From Talpa occidentalis (lineage: Eukaryota > Chordata > Mammalia > Eulipotyphla > Talpidae): a stretch of 64,000 nucleotides of DNA. Within the stretch, counting starts at the first letter, position 1, and every line of letters begins with the position of its first letter. Location of the stretch: positions 65,535,361-65,599,360 of the forward strand of contig NW_023605194.1 in assembly GCF_014898055.3 (NCBI RefSeq), in the 5' to 3' direction. The translations under genes and the position numbers were made by a program. The notes beneath the pieces were generated by a model. It was given only the letters and a program-made list of their open reading frames with translations, was not told where the DNA came from and did no database searches. Of this stretch, positions 1 to 11,589 are shown piece by piece.

Positions 1-540
1 TGGCTAGAGGCCTGGCCGCGGCCATTGGCTCCCACCGCTTCGGGGCTGGACCCAGGCCGGGAGCCCAGTCGCGATTGCCCATTTTGCAGACTGGCCAGAT
101 GACCCCTTCGATTGGTTCTCATTTGGGGCGGGAAGGAGCCCCCGCAGCAACTTCTTGTGAGGCTCTGACGCCCAAGCTGCAGCGCTGAGACCTGTGGAGC
201 TACTGTGGAGGGGCCGCTGCGGGGCGTAGGGGAAGCCCGTTCCTGGCGGCACAGGCCACATCACCACAGTTTACATCGCTGAGCCCCATTTCACCCACAA
301 AAAGCCGTCTTACTACAGACATGTCTGTCCTGGGCTCTGGCGAACCTGTCCGCAGCCATCCGGATAGCTTGACAGGGTTTTGCAGGCTTAAGGCGGAGCA
401 GATACCTGTGAGGGCTTTTCAGTAATTACCTTTTCCTGCCTGATGTTAGTCCTGGCCTGGGAAGAATGTTGAAGTACCGAGTCGGCCAGGGGCAGAGTGT
501 ACCCCACCTGTTGCAAGAATAAATTCCCGGAAGCAGGGAC
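1..540. promoter_or_regulatory. GC- and CpG-rich stretch with CCAAT-type boxes
   Basis: The first 300 bases are GC-rich with many CpGs, unlike the sequence that follows. Two ATTGG (inverted CCAAT) motifs lie at 24-28 and 111-115. This composition suits the edge of a CpG-island promoter or a first exon of a gene lying outside the window. I recognise no coding exon: the open frame on the minus strand at 4-267 has no family resemblance I can see. The call rests on composition only. Confidence 0.3.
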
Positions 541-2006
541 TGGGAAGCTCTAGGAGGGAAAGAAGAGTTAACTCCTCCTTCCAGGAGACTTAGGAATTAT
601 CAGCTACGTCTTAGAAAAAGTACCTGGTTTTCAAGCTGCGAAGATGGGTGCGTGGGTGGGGCAGCTAGAGGAAGAGGGGCCTCTGAGAGCTGGAAGGGTC
701 AGTGCAGCAGCTATTAATGGAATTGGTGTGGAAGGTAACAGTACAGCTCCTGCGAGGCTGCTGTGACCTCAGCCAAACTGAGGGGCTTGGCTCTGCGGTG
801 GCAAGAAGCAGGCCTGCAACACAAGCAGTTTGGACTGTAGCTGAGAAGAAGCACATGGCAGCAGAGGCAGAGTGGGGAGGCCAGAGGATCACCCACCCAC
901 ACTCCTTGGTGACAAGACACAGAGTTCCAGGTCCCTGGGAGGGTGACTGAGGGCCTCCGTTTCCCCTTCCCCACCAAGACCCTTCCGACACCTGCTGCAA
1001 GGTCAGTGGGAGAGGCTGTTTAGTGATAAAGGAAACGAATCTCTTCTTTTGGCTCTTCTAAAGCACACCCTGAGTGAATTGCAGGTAGAACCAGAAAATA
1101 GTGAATTATAGAGAGTATAAGAAATAGCTGAGGTACTGAGATTGATACCAGGCTGCAAGGGGCACAAAAACTGGCCAAGGACACTGCCCCAATAGTTTAC
1201 TGGTCATGGTCTGAGTTCTTCACCCATATGTACAATTGCAAGACTATGCAGGCTCAGGAAACAACAATAATGGGATTTATATAACAAACCAGGAAAAACA
1301 AAGAGTTCCTGAGGCCACAAATGGCCATTTACCTCACCCAAAACTGTGTCCAGTGCTTTAAAGTCCCAAACACAAATGCTCCCATGGTGGCATCTTCCCG
1401 CCACTGAGGGCTCGGAGCACATGGCAGCCAGACCATAGGCTGTGATCCAACTCATGAAGACAACAGAAGACACAACAGGAGACATTCCTGAGCTTCGAAG
1501 ATGTCCCAGCGCAGCACCAGACAAGCAACACTCAAAACAGCAGTTGCAGCAGCTGAACAACCCAACAAATGGCCACACGCATGCAGCACAGCCAGGCGCC
1601 CAGCTCCAGGTCTTCGCCTTCCCCCCCCAGGCTGTAACAACAGCAAAGCTGGGAATAGTTTCAGTTGCTCGACTACTTGCAAAGTCTCTGAACATTTCTT
1701 CTCTGAGGTTGGCTGCTGGAAACCTCACCATGTCCTTCTGAGGCCTACCACAGCCTTCTGGAAGGCCGGCGTGGTGGGGACAGAAATGGCTGATCCCAGA
1801 ATTGATGAAAATCCAAAACTGCTGAAATCCCAAATGCTAAAACATCCCCAGAGATGCTAAATCCTGGGGGCTGCCCCTTATATTTTCTGAGTCTCCCCTA
1901 AACTCTTACTTTGTCCCTCTGTTTACTAGGCTTCCTCTCTTTTGGGTACTCAGCTATTCCTGCCCCTGCAGTTTTTTCTTGGAAACACTCTGGTGCTTTA
2001 TCTTCC
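541..2006. other. No recognised gene; one 209-codon minus-strand open frame
   Basis: I see no splice-supported exon or clear repeat here. A minus-strand open frame at 1204-1833 is long for chance. It contains a short stretch (HHGSICVWDF) resembling a WD40 blade, but no second blade and no flanking gene structure. It could be a piece of an old retrocopy or chance. I do not annotate it as a gene. Confidence 0.3.
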
Positions 2007-2290
2007 TTTTTTTTTTTTTTTAAGATTTATTTATTTATGCATACAAGAGCTGGGGTGCAGGCCAGAGGTGCGGGAGTGATGGTGACAGCATAGAGTGGGG
2101 AGAGATAGAGTGGGGAGCAGGACAGGCTGACTGACTGAAAATACACTGCTGAGGGGAGCAGTGGGTGAGACAGGAGAGGTCTGCTTCGCCATGTGGGTTA
2201 GCTCCCTGGCCGGGGATCGAACTTGTGCCGTAGTGGCCGCAGCTAGCTTTATAGTGCTGATGCTTAACCCCTTCACCCCGAGGAAGGCCC
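2007..2290 (-). mobile_element. tRNA-derived SINE, older subfamily
   Basis: Read on the plus strand it starts with a T run and AAGATTTATTTATTTATGCAT and ends in the tRNA-like head, so it lies on the minus strand. It is flanked by a target duplication TGGTGCTTTATCTTC at about 1991-2005 and 2294-2308. The 'gcttaaccccttcaccc' head and 'gccagaggtgcgggag' body mark the older of two subfamilies seen in the window. Confidence 0.85.
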
Positions 2291-2364
2291 CCATGGTGCT
2301 TTATCTTCTTATTTTTGTAACAGCTTTATTCACACCATAATGAGATAACCAAGTTTAAAGAAAC

Positions 2365-2793
2365 TGTGGGCCAGTCGAATGATTTTATCCAGTCCTTTTG
2401 TAAGTCCTGTTCAAACAATTCAGCCCACTGCACTGACCATGAGTAGTGCCATGATAGATAAAAAGCATTCGATGCTGATGAATGTATCTCACAGAGAGCC
2501 TCATGAGCAGTTGGAATATAACCCATTTGCACGTGGTCGGGCGAAGCCCACCCAGTATAAGCTGGGGCTGCTCTTCCCTTCCCACCCCGCCCCCTGCCGT
2601 GCCATGGACTTATCCTTTAACTATCTCCTCTAATTTGTTTCAGGGGGCCAGGTTATATTCTCCTTCCTCAAAATGGCTCCCACGGGCATCAGTTTCTCTA
2701 ATAAAGCCTTGCCTGTTTCAACTATACCAGCACTCTCTGCTAAGTTCTTTCCCTAGAGAGCAAAGGACCCACTCTTTTGGGTCAAGGCCCTAT
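2365..2793 (+). mobile_element. Probable solo LTR of an unidentified endogenous retrovirus
   Basis: The segment starts TGTGGGCC and ends GGCCCTATA, near-inverted ends. It carries an AATAAAGCC polyadenylation-type signal at about 2699. It interrupts an old L1-type 3' sequence that resumes at about 2806. I could not find a clean target duplication and do not recognise the family. It differs from the LTR family at 13.4 kb. Confidence 0.4.
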
Positions 2794-2805
2794 AGCAATA
2801 ATACT

Positions 2806-3492
2806 CATTAATTTAAAAATGCACAATTCAGTGGTTGTGAGTTCATTTGTAGAATTGTACAACCACCACTAATAAATTCAAACGTCATCATTCCACAAAG
2901 TAACCATTAGTGGGCACTCCTTCATATCCCCCATCCCCTGATCTACTCTGTCTCTGTGGATTTGACTATTATGGACATTTTATACAAAGGAAATCATACA
3001 GTATGTAGTCTTTTGTGATTGGCTTCTTTCATTTAGCATAATGTTTTCAAGATTCATCTATGTTGTATCACCACTAGTGGTGGTTCTTGTGGACAAATAT
3101 TCCATTGGATTGAAAATTCACACTTTATTTGTTCATCATCAGTTAATAAACATTTGCATTGCTTTTAATTTTATGAATAATGCTTCTAGGAAAATTCACA
3201 TACAAATTTTTGTGTGGACATGTTTTCATTTCTTGGGTGTATATCCAGGAGTAAATTGACTGAATCATGCGGTAATTTCAGGTTTTGCATTTTAAGTTCG
3301 CCTTATCAGATATATGATTGACAAATATTTTTCTCCCATTCTGTTGATTAGCTTTTTACTTACTTACGGTATCTTTTAAAGCACAAAAGCCTGTAATTTT
3401 GATGAATTTCAATTTATCTATATTTTTCTTAGGTTTCTCAGACTTGGAGTCATATTTAAGAAGCCATTGCCTAAGCCAAGATCATGAAGATT
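2806..3492 (-). mobile_element. Old L1 3' region, decayed
   Basis: The sequence reads as the reverse complement of a degenerate L1 3' end, with stop-riddled frames. The insertion site of the young L1 is at its end: the same old sequence appears to resume at 10556. Confidence 0.6.
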
Positions 3493-3501
3493 TACTATGT
3501 C

Positions 3502-4178
3502 TTTTTTTTTTTTTTTTTTTTAAATTTTATTTATTTATTTTTTTTTTTTAAATATTAAATTTTATTTTTATATTCCCCCATACAATTGCAAACGCCCCAT
3601 TCTGACCCCAATCCTTCCCCTCCCGCCCCCCACCCCCCAAAAAGTGTCTCTGGTTCATAGTTTTTTGTTGATTTTGATTTTCACTTTCTTATATTCATTT
3701 TCCTGGTCCCTTATTTAAGTTTTCTAGATTCCTGCTATGAGTGAGACCATCCGGTATTTTTCTTTTTCTTTTTGGCTTATTTCGCTGAGCATGATCCCTT
3801 CCAGTGCCATCCATGTTGCTGCAAATTGCATGTGTTTATCTTTTTTGAATGCTGAGTAATATTCCATGGTATATATGTACCACATCTTCTTGATCCAGTC
3901 ATCTATTTTTGGGCATTTGGGTTGTTTCCAAAGCTTAGCTATTGTAAACAGTGCTGCTATAAACATAGGAGTGCAGGTGCTCTTTGGAATTGATGTTTCT
4001 GTGTCCTTTGGGTAAATACCTAGGAGTGGAATTGCTGGATCATATGGAAGCTCTATGTTTAGTAGGTCCAGAAATCTCCACACAGCTCTCCATAGTGGTT
4101 GGACCAGTTTGCACTCCCACCAACAGTGCACAAGAGTTCCTTTTTCTCCACATCCTCGCCAACATTTGTTGTTGCTAG
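3502..4178 (-). mobile_element. 5'-truncated L1 3'-end copy in tandem with the full-length L1
   Basis: This is a nearly identical second copy of the last part of ORF2 and the 3' UTR (open frame 3724-4131, the ORF2 C-terminus), same orientation as the full-length element. I see only a handful of differences by eye, for example near 3990 and 4125. Between the copies, read on the minus strand, lie an ATAAATA-type tail, the bases ATCCTG, and a run of about 19 A. It stops abruptly at the bases corresponding to 4860 in the full copy. Confidence 0.85.
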
Positions 4179-4405
4179 TTTTTTTTTTTTTTTTTTTCAG
4201 GATATTTATTTATTTATTTATTTATTTTTTTAAATATTAAATTTTATTTTTATATTCCCCCATACAATTGCAAACGCCCCATTCTGACCCCAATCCTTCC
4301 CCTCCCGCCCCCCACCCCCCAAAAAGTGTCTCTGGTTCATAGTTTTTTGTTGATTTTGATTTTCACTTTCTTATATTCATTTTCCTGGTCCCTTATTTAA
4401 GTTTT

Positions 4406-7400
4406 CTAGATTCCTGCTATGAGTGAGACCATCCGGTATTTTTCTTTTTCTTTTTGGCTTATTTCGCTGAGCATGATCCCTTCCAGTGCCATCCATGTTG
4501 CTGCAAATTGCATGTGTTTATCTTTTTTGAATGCTGAGTAATATTCCATGGTATATATGTACCACATCTTCTTGATCCAGTCATCTATTTTTGGGCATTT
4601 GGGTTGTTTCCAAAGCTTAGCTATTGTAAACAGTGCTGCTATAAACATAGGGGTGCAGGTGTTCTTTGGAATTGATGTTTCTGTGTCCTTTGGGTAAATA
4701 CCTAGGAGTGGAATTGCTGGATCATATGGAAGCTCTATGTTTAGTAGGTCCAGAAATCTCCACACAGCTCTCCATAGTGGTTGGACCAGTTTGCACTCCC
4801 ACCAGCAGTGCAGAAGAGTTCCTTTTTCTCCACATCCTCGCCAACATTTGTTGTTGCTAGTTTTTTTAATATGTGCCATTCTCACTGGTGTGAGATGGTA
4901 TCTCATGGTAGTTTTGATTTGCATTTCCCTGATTACAAGTGATGTTGAACATTTTTTCATATGTCTGTTGGCCATTTGCATTTCCTCTTCAGAGAAGTTT
5001 CTTTTTAGCTCTTCTGCCCATTTTTTGACTGGATTATTTTCTTTGTTGTTGCTGAGTCTCATCAGCTCTTTGCAGATTTTTGTGATCAGTCCTTTATCAT
5101 TAGTGTTGGGTGCAAAAATGTTCTCCCAGTTGGTGGGGTTTCTCTTTGTTTTTGTTATTGTCTCTTTTGCTGTGCAGAAGCTCTTTAATTTGATGTAGTC
5201 CCAGCTGTTTATCTTTCTCTTCACTATCACTGCTTTGGGTGATGTGTCTGTAAAGATGTCTTTGATGTGCAAATCCCGTAGTGTTTCGCCTATATTTCCT
5301 TCTATGTATTTTATGGTTTCAGGTCTTATGTCTAGTTCTTTAATCCATTTTGAGTTGATTTTTGTGTATGGTGTGAGGTAGTGGTCAAGCTTCATTCTTT
5401 TGCATGTAGCGACCCAGTTTTCCCAGCACCATTTATTGAACAAACTTTCTTTGCTCCAATGCATAGTCTTCGCTCCTTTGTCAAAGATTAGTTGACCATA
5501 AATCTGTGGGTTTATTTCTGGATTTTCTATTCGATTCCATTGGTCTGTATGTCTGTTCTTGTTCCAATACCATGCAGTTTTGATGATTATGGCTTTGTAG
5601 TATAGTTTGAAGTCTGGGAGTGTGATGCCTCCATTTCCTTCTTTTTTTTTCAGTAGAGCTTTGGCTATTCGGGGTTTTTGGTGATTCCATATGAATTTCA
5701 TCAATAATTGCTCTATTTCTTTGAAGAATGCCATTGAGATTTTGATTGGAATAGCATTGAATCTGTATATTGCTTTTGGTAGGATGGCCATTTTAATAAT
5801 GTTTATTCTTCCAATCCATGAGCAGGGGATGTCTTTCCATTTCTTTGTGTCTTCTTCTATTTCTTTTAACAGTGTTTTATAGTTTTCTTTGTATAGGTCC
5901 TTTACCTCTTTTGTTAGATTTATTCCCAAATATTTGATTTTTTTTGTTTCGATAATAAAAGGGGTGGTTTTTTTGATTTCTTCTTCTTCAGATTTATTGT
6001 TTGTGTATAGGAAGGCTACTGACTTTTGCGTGTTGATTTTGTATCCTGCCACTTTACTGAATTGATTGATGAGTTGAATTAGTTTTTCTGTGGAGATTTT
6101 GGGGTTCTCTATGTATATTATCATATCATCTGCAAATAGTGATAGTTTGACTTCTTCTTTTCCTATTTGGATTCCTTGGATGTCTTTCTCTTGTCTTATT
6201 GCTCTGGCTAGGACTTCCAGTATTATATTGAAAAGCAGTGGTGAGAGTGGACATCCTTGTCTTGTTCCAGATCTTAATGGAATTGCTTTCAGCTTTTCAC
6301 CATTGAGAATGATACTGGCTGTTGGCTTCTCATAGATGGCCTTTATGATGTTGAGGTATGTTCCTTGTATCCCAAGAATTTCAAGGGCTTTTATCATGAA
6401 TGGGTGTTGCACTTTGTCGAAAGCTTTCTCAGCATCTATTGATATTATCATATGGTTTTTATATTTCTTTTTGTTGATGTGTTGGATAACGTTGATTGAT
6501 TTTCGGATGTTAAACCATCCTTGTGCCCCTGGAATGAATCCAACTTGGTCGTGGTGAATTATCTTATGGATACATTGTTGGATTCTGATAGCTAAAATTT
6601 TATTGAGGATTTTTGCATCAGTGTTCATTAGGGAGATTGGCCTATAGTTTTCCTTTTTTGTGTTGTCCTTATTCGGTTTTGGTATTAGTGTAATATTGGC
6701 TTCATAGAACGTGTTTGGTATTGTCCCTTCCTTCTCAATTTTTTGGAAGAGTTTGTGAAGGATAGGCACTAATTCGTCTCTGAATGTTTGGTAGAATTCA
6801 TTTGTAAATCCATCAGGTCCTGGGCTTTTGTTTTTGGGGAGGTTTTTAATTACCATTTCAATTTCGCTGCTTGTAATTGGTCTGTTTAGGTGTTCTATTT
6901 CTTCTTTATCTAGCTTTGGGTGATTGTAGAGTTGTAGGAATTTGTCCATCTCCTCTAGATTGTTGAACTTGTTTCCATATAACTGTTCATAGTAGTTACT
7001 GATTATTCTTTTGATTTCTGCTGTGTCCGTTGTGATTTCTCCTCTTTCATTTATGATTCTGTGTATTTGTGCTTTCTCCCTTTTTTCCTTTGTGAGCCTG
7101 GCTAGGGGTTTGTCTATTTTATTTATTTTTTCAAAGAACCAGCTCTTGGTTTCATTGATCTTTTGGATTGTTTTTTTAGTTTCAATTTCATTTATTTCTG
7201 CTTTGGTTTTTATTATTTCTTTTCTTCTACTGGTTCTGGGGTTTTTTTGTTGTTCTTTTTCTAGATCTTTGAGCTTCGAGATTAGGTTGTTTCTTTGAGT
7301 TCTTTCTTGTTTTTTGATGTGAGCTTCTATTGCTATATATTTTCCTCTTATTACTGCTTTTGCTGCATCCCATATATTTAGGATATTGGTGTCCTCCTTG

Positions 7401-8233
7401 TCATTCAATTCAAAGAATTTTTTAATTTCTTCTTTGATCTCCTCGTTAGTCCAGTGGTCTTCCAGTAGTGTGGCTTTTAATCTCCATGAGGTAGGATAGT
7501 TCCTTGCCTTCTTTTTATGATTTATTTCTAGTTTGATGCCTTCGTGGTCAGAAAAGATGGTTGATATGATTTCAATCTTGGTGTATCTGTTGATGTTTGT
7601 CTTGTGCCCCAGTATGTGATCGATCCTGGAGAATGATCCGTGTGCGCTTGAGAAAAATGTGTACTCCGTTTTTTTTGGGTTTAGTGTTCTATAGATGTCT
7701 GTTAAGCCCAAATGCTCTAGGTCCTTATTTAGAGCTTTAGTTTCTTTACTTATTTTTTGTCTTGTTGATCTATCCATTGTTGATAGTGGTGTGTTGAAGT
7801 CTCCCACTACATATGTGTTTTCTCTGATGTCTGTTTTCAGAGAGGACAACAGTTGTCTGATATATTTTGGTGCTCTTTCGTTTGGTGAGTATATGTTAAT
7901 GAGTGTTATTTCTTCTTGAAGTATTGTCCCCTTAATCATAATGTAGTGACCATTGGGGTCTCTTTTTATTTTTTTGAGTTTGAAGTCTGTTTTATCTGAT
8001 ATAAGTATAGCTGTTCCTGCTTTCTTTTTTGACCCATTTGCTTGTAGGATTGTTTTCCATCCTTTGACTTTGAGCCTATTTTTATCTTTTGTAGCTAAAT
8101 GTGTTTCCTGGAGACAGCAAAAGGTTGGGTTTTGTTTCTTAATCCAGGCTGCAACTCTGTGTCTTTTTATTGAAGAGTTTAGTCCATTTACATTTAGAGT
8201 TAATATTGTTATGTTAGCATCTGTATTTGCCAT
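4406..8233 (-). CDS. LINE-1 ORF2p: endonuclease and reverse transcriptase, intact
   Basis: This is an uninterrupted frame of 1275 residues, the usual length for mammalian L1 ORF2. It nicks target DNA and reverse-transcribes L1 RNA at the nick. The N-terminus is an APE-type endonuclease: NVNGLN, QETHL (catalytic Glu), VGDFN, RIDHILG and SDHEG are all present. The reverse transcriptase core carries FADDM with the two catalytic Asp residues, preceded by [16 protein letters not shown]. The C-terminal Cys-rich motif CWRGC...HCWWEC is complete. I see no stop, frameshift or lost catalytic residue. It starts 76 bases after ORF1, a typical L1 spacing. Activity is inferred, not shown. Confidence 0.95.
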   Translation of the reverse strand: MANTDANITILTLNVNGLNSSIKRHRVAAWIKKQNPTFCCLQETHLATKDKNRLKVKGWKTILQANGSKKKAGTAILISDKTDFKLKKIKRDPNGHYIMIKGTILQEEITLINIYSPNERAPKYIRQLLSSLKTDIRENTYVVGDFNTPLSTMDRSTRQKISKETKALNKDLEHLGLTDIYRTLNPKKTEYTFFSSAHGSFSRIDHILGHKTNINRYTKIEIISTIFSDHEGIKLEINHKKKARNYPTSWRLKATLLEDHWTNEEIKEEIKKFFELNDKEDTNILNIWDAAKAVIRGKYIAIEAHIKKQERTQRNNLISKLKDLEKEQQKNPRTSRRKEIIKTKAEINEIETKKTIQKINETKSWFFEKINKIDKPLARLTKEKREKAQIHRIINERGEITTDTAEIKRIISNYYEQLYGNKFNNLEEMDKFLQLYNHPKLDKEEIEHLNRPITSSEIEMVIKNLPKNKSPGPDGFTNEFYQTFRDELVPILHKLFQKIEKEGTIPNTFYEANITLIPKPNKDNTKKENYRPISLMNTDAKILNKILAIRIQQCIHKIIHHDQVGFIPGAQGWFNIRKSINVIQHINKKKYKNHMIISIDAEKAFDKVQHPFMIKALEILGIQGTYLNIIKAIYEKPTASIILNGEKLKAIPLRSGTRQGCPLSPLLFNIILEVLARAIRQEKDIQGIQIGKEEVKLSLFADDMIIYIENPKISTEKLIQLINQFSKVAGYKINTQKSVAFLYTNNKSEEEEIKKTTPFIIETKKIKYLGINLTKEVKDLYKENYKTLLKEIEEDTKKWKDIPCSWIGRINIIKMAILPKAIYRFNAIPIKISMAFFKEIEQLLMKFIWNHQKPRIAKALLKKKEGNGGITLPDFKLYYKAIIIKTAWYWNKNRHTDQWNRIENPEINPQIYGQLIFDKGAKTMHWSKESLFNKWCWENWVATCKRMKLDHYLTPYTKINSKWIKELDIRPETIKYIEGNIGETLRDLHIKDIFTDTSPKAVIVKRKINSWDYIKLKSFCTAKETITKTKRNPTNWENIFAPNTNDKGLITKICKELMRLSNNKENNPVKKWAEELKRNFSEEEMQMANRHMKKCSTSLVIREMQIKTTMRYHLTPVRMAHIKKTSNNKCWRGCGEKGTLLHCWWECKLVQPLWRAVWRFLDLLNIELPYDPAIPLLGIYPKDTETSIPKNTCTPMFIAALFTIAKLWKQPKCPKIDDWIKKMWYIYTMEYYSAFKKDKHMQFAATWMALEGIMLSEISQKEKEKYRMVSLIAGI

Positions 8234-8309
8234 TATGTTTGTCTTTCCTTTGATTTTATTTATTTATTCTTTTAATAACTTTTTTTTTTTTTTTGGTCTT
8301 CTTTCGTTG

Positions 8310-9338
8310 TTATTCGTCCCTCTGAGGTTCTGGCTTTAGGATTCCTTGTAGTATTTTTTGGAGTGGGGGTTTAGTCGCAATGAAATTCCGGAGTTTCTCT
8401 TTGTCTGGGAAGGTCCATATTCTTTCTTCATGGAGGAAAGAGAGCTTTGCGGGATAGAGTATTCTTGGTTGGCATCTGTTTTCTTGGAGTCTGTTGACTA
8501 TGTCCCTCCACTCTCTCCTTGCCCGTAGTGTTTCTTCAGAGAAGTCTGATGTCAGCCTGATTGGTTTTCCTTTGAATGTTATCTGTTTCTTCCCTCTTGT
8601 CAGCTTCATTATTTTTTCCTTGTCCTGGATTCTTGGGAGCTTTACTATTATGTGTCTTGCTGTGTTTTTCCTTTCGTCGTGGAAGTTTGGTGTTCTTCTT
8701 GCTTCTTGTATATCAATTTTCAGCTTCTTCTTCTCATTTGGGAAGTTCTCTTCAATTATATCCATGAATATTTTCTCTGTTCCTACATCTCTCTCCTCTC
8801 CTTCTGGAATTCCTATAACTCTTATATTTCCTTTCCTCATGGAGTCAGATAGTTCCCGAAGTCTTTCTTCATTCTTTTTCCTTCGTACTTCTCTTTCCTT
8901 TTCTGTTTTGGTTCTTTTTATTTCTGTGTCTTCAAGATTACTTATTCGTTCTTCCATTTCATCTATTCTGCTTTCATTGCTTTTCCCAGAGTTCTTTAGT
9001 TCCTCCATTAATTCTTTGATCTCCTGCATTTCTCTTACTTCCCTCTTTAGGGACTCAATTTCCTTCTTCTGATCTATCACTTTTTTAATCATGGCAATTT
9101 TAAATTCTCTTTCTGGAAGGCTCAGAAGTTCTTCCAAGTTGCTGTCGTTGCAATCTGGGGAGTGGTTTTCTTTTTGTGGTGTGCTTCTTTCCTGAGGAGT
9201 TGTTAGGTTGCGTGTGGTTCTTCTACTCCCTACTGTCTGTTTTCTAATTTGTCGTATGCATTGGGACACTGTGTTGCTCGGACTGACTGACATCTTGGGT
9301 GAACTTCTCCGCTCCCCTCTGGCTCTTCCAGGAGCCAT
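8310..9338 (-). CDS. LINE-1 ORF1p: RNA-binding coiled-coil protein, intact
   Basis: This 342-residue frame is close to the usual ~340 residues. ORF1p trimerises and coats L1 RNA in the cytoplasmic ribonucleoprotein. Residues from about 70 to 155 form a long charged coiled coil (for example KKVIDQKKEIESLKREV). A central RRM begins around NIRVIGIPEGEE, and the C-terminal domain contains the conserved RILYPAKLSF. A second in-frame Met (MSVSPSN) lies 15 codons in, so the exact start is uncertain. It is downstream of the CpG-rich 5' UTR and upstream of ORF2 on the same transcript. Confidence 0.93.
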   Translation of the reverse strand: MAPGRARGERRSSPKMSVSPSNTVSQCIRQIRKQTVGSRRTTRNLTTPQERSTPQKENHSPDCNDSNLEELLSLPEREFKIAMIKKVIDQKKEIESLKREVREMQEIKELMEELKNSGKSNESRIDEMEERISNLEDTEIKRTKTEKEREVRRKKNEERLRELSDSMRKGNIRVIGIPEGEERDVGTEKIFMDIIEENFPNEKKKLKIDIQEARRTPNFHDERKNTARHIIVKLPRIQDKEKIMKLTRGKKQITFKGKPIRLTSDFSEETLRARREWRDIVNRLQENRCQPRILYPAKLSFLHEERIWTFPDKEKLRNFIATKPPLQKILQGILKPEPQRDE

Positions 9339-10539
9339 CTCTGTCTTCTGGGGGAGCTTTCTGCTGGTTTTAGGCAGTTTTTACTGAAGAAATGTCCCTG
9401 TTCTCAAATGGCGGAGCGGGATGCAGTCCCTGCGCCTCTGGTTTCAGGCACACTCTTCTGCGCCCCCGGTCTGCCCCGGACGTGGGTGCCTGCTCCCTCT
9501 GTGGGCTCAGACTGCTGGTCGGAAGGGGCCTGGCGTGGAATAACTTCCCGGCTGGCCACTGGGTCCTCCAGAAACCTTCTGCCCTTTTCAAGCAGTCTTA
9601 AGAAATGTCCTGTTTTATAGGGTGTTAGTGACTTTTTTTTTTCCTGGTCGCTAGGTGGCGCCAGAGATCTCTCCTATTGGCCTTGGGGGGCTGTTTTTCG
9701 CCTCCCCCCACCCCGTGGGACAGAGAACAGAGCGGGAATGGTAGGGTACACCTCAACAGCTTTGGGGTGCTGTGTCTGCCTTGTGCCCCACCGTCGTGGA
9801 GAAACCACGCCCCGAATTTTCGTGCCCCGGGTCTCAGTTCAAAGCCCTCAGTTCCAGGACGCGGGCTGTAGCCCAGTTCAGTGGCGCGGGAATGGCGCCT
9901 TTTGCACAGCTCCCGTGCCTGGGCGCCTGGTTCCTGCTCACTCAGGGAGGGACCTTCACCTCAGTGAGGACCTCCGTGCGTCTCCCCGCAAGCCTAGGTC
10001 GCAGGCGCGGGGACCTGGGCAGCCGCGATCCAGGTCTGCACTTGCTTTTCAAGCTCCCCGAGCGTGCCGCGTTTCCGCGCCAGCTTACCGGCAGCCCGGG
10101 CTGTGTGCGCGTCTCCCGGAGTCTTTGTTCTTCTCTAATGGCGCCAGGAGCCGTTCGCTCACCGCCGCGGCGGATCCTGCAGGGTTCGCCTCAGCTCCCG
10201 TTCACGGGGTGTGGTGGCTGCAATAGTTCCTTTCCACGCACAGTCCCGCTTGCTGCGTCGTTTGTTCTTGTGGGCCGTTTTGGTTTGTTGTTTCCTCCTC
10301 TCTGCCGGTCGGAGAGTGCCGCCTCTGTGGGCGGGGGAGGGGAGCAGGGTTCTGCGCTTCCCTCCCTTCTAGTCCTCTTTTATGGCCACTTTCTTCTTCG
10401 GGCAGTTCGCTGGCGTCACCCGTTTATCTTCCGTGTCCCAGTTCTCACTGGGACCTGCCGCTTTTCCTCCCTATTAACTTTTTTTAATGGGAGATCTTAC
10501 TCGCAGCGTCTCCTCGCCGCCATGTTGCTCCGCCCCCTC
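9339..10539 (-). promoter_or_regulatory. LINE-1 5' UTR with internal promoter and YY1-type site
   Basis: This is a 1.2-kb CpG-rich leader, reading from the 5' end of the element at 10539 to ORF1. Close to the 5' end, positions 10516-10527 read CAACATGGCGGC on the minus strand, matching the YY1 motif that sets the start of transcription in human L1. On the plus strand an antisense open frame of 261 codons (9772-10557) crosses the element boundary. The region would act as a pol II promoter. Confidence 0.75.
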
Positions 10540-10555
10540 TACTATGTCTTTTTTT

Positions 10556-11125
10556 AAGAGTCTGTAAAGGGTTTAACTAAACTATACCATAATAGGCTGC
10601 TTTGGCATGCGTTTTGTGGGGTCAAGTGTTCTGCAAGGGACTTGAAATGATACTAGCCCTTCCAAAGGTGCATGCTCTAGATAATAGCCAGTAGAGTCAC
10701 AAGTAAACTTAAGGTCCTGATATGTATCCCCCAATGGCCCTTATGATAAGCATTCTTCCCCTTTCCCACTTGCCTATCAGGGTTTTCTCGTGTGCCTCTT
10801 AGATAAGATCCCTGAGAAACTTATCAAGAGTGTGATCTTTTTGCTTTGAATTGACCAATCTAGCCTTAGGGTGGGAACCCTAATTTAGGCATGCACTCCA
10901 GGTCCTGCTGCACTCTCTGCCTGTATCCTGCCTCAATATCTTGGTGTGACATCTTATGATGTGCTGTGTACCTTCACAAGGACCCGTGAATAATAAATTT
11001 CTCTAACTTGTTAATGTTTTTTTATTAAACAGAGGCAAACCATATGATACCCTCATAGCTCTACTTGACAAATGTTAATTTAACAAAACACAACATAGTT
11101 TGAGCTCAAACATATAAAGCTCAAA
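10556..11125. other. Old L1 remnant interrupted by unclassified LTR-like insert
   Basis: The first 40 bases resemble the old L1 broken by the young L1. From about 10600 to 11125 the sequence is unrelated to L1. It contains TGAATAATAAATTT at about 10986, which could be the polyadenylation signal of a decayed LTR. I found no clear termini or target duplication. There is no coding potential. Confidence 0.3.
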
Positions 11126-11535
11126 CATGATCCATTTTGAGTTAATTTTTTATGTGGAGTGAGATACAGGTCAACTTCCTTTATTTCTTTGTTGATGTCG
11201 AGTTATCCCAGCACATTTTGTTGAAAATACTATTCTTTATTCCATTTAATTGCTTTGAAGCTTTACCAAAAGTCAGTTGACTTACAAGAGAATGAGAAGA
11301 CAAGCCAGAGACTAGGAGAAAATACGTGCAAGAGATATATGTGATAAAGGACATCACTCAAAATATTCAATGAACTCTTAAAACTCAACAGTGAAAAAAA
11401 TCAACAACTCAAAGATTGAGAAAAGATATGAACATACACTTCATTAACAGAGGATCAACAGAGGGCAAATGAATATATCAAAAGATACACTACATCATAT
11501 GCCATGAGGAAATTGCAAACAAAAACAACAATGAA
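11126..11535. mobile_element. Old L1 ORF2 fragments in opposite orientations
   Basis: At 11126-11280 the sequence is the reverse complement of L1 ORF2 (compare the young L1 at 5341-5500). From about 11281 to 11530 it reads as L1 ORF2 C-terminal sequence on the plus strand. Such head-to-head joins arise by twin priming or by two neighbouring insertions. Both pieces are too decayed to code. Confidence 0.55.
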
Positions 11536-11589
11536 GAACATCCAACAAGATGGTGGCAGAGTAAAGATGCTGGACTTGCCTCCTGGCAT

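Larger units (their letters stand above)
3502..10539 (-). mobile_element. Full-length young LINE-1 with a duplicated 3' end
   Basis: A complete L1 lies on the minus strand: CpG-rich 5' UTR (9339-10539), open ORF1 (8310-9338), open ORF2 (4406-8233), 3' UTR and A-rich tail (T-rich here, about 4179-4235). A second, 5'-truncated copy of its 3' end follows at 3502-4178. The whole block is flanked by the duplication TACTATGTCTTTTTT (from 3493 and from 10540). The intact 5' end, open frames and near-perfect duplication point to a recent insertion that may still be competent. It landed inside an older L1 remnant. Confidence 0.93.

Noticed and set aside
9738..10226. Several long plus-strand frames in the L1 5' UTR
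   Set aside because: They are overlapping frames in CpG-rich DNA. Only the boundary-crossing one is kept as a weak finding.
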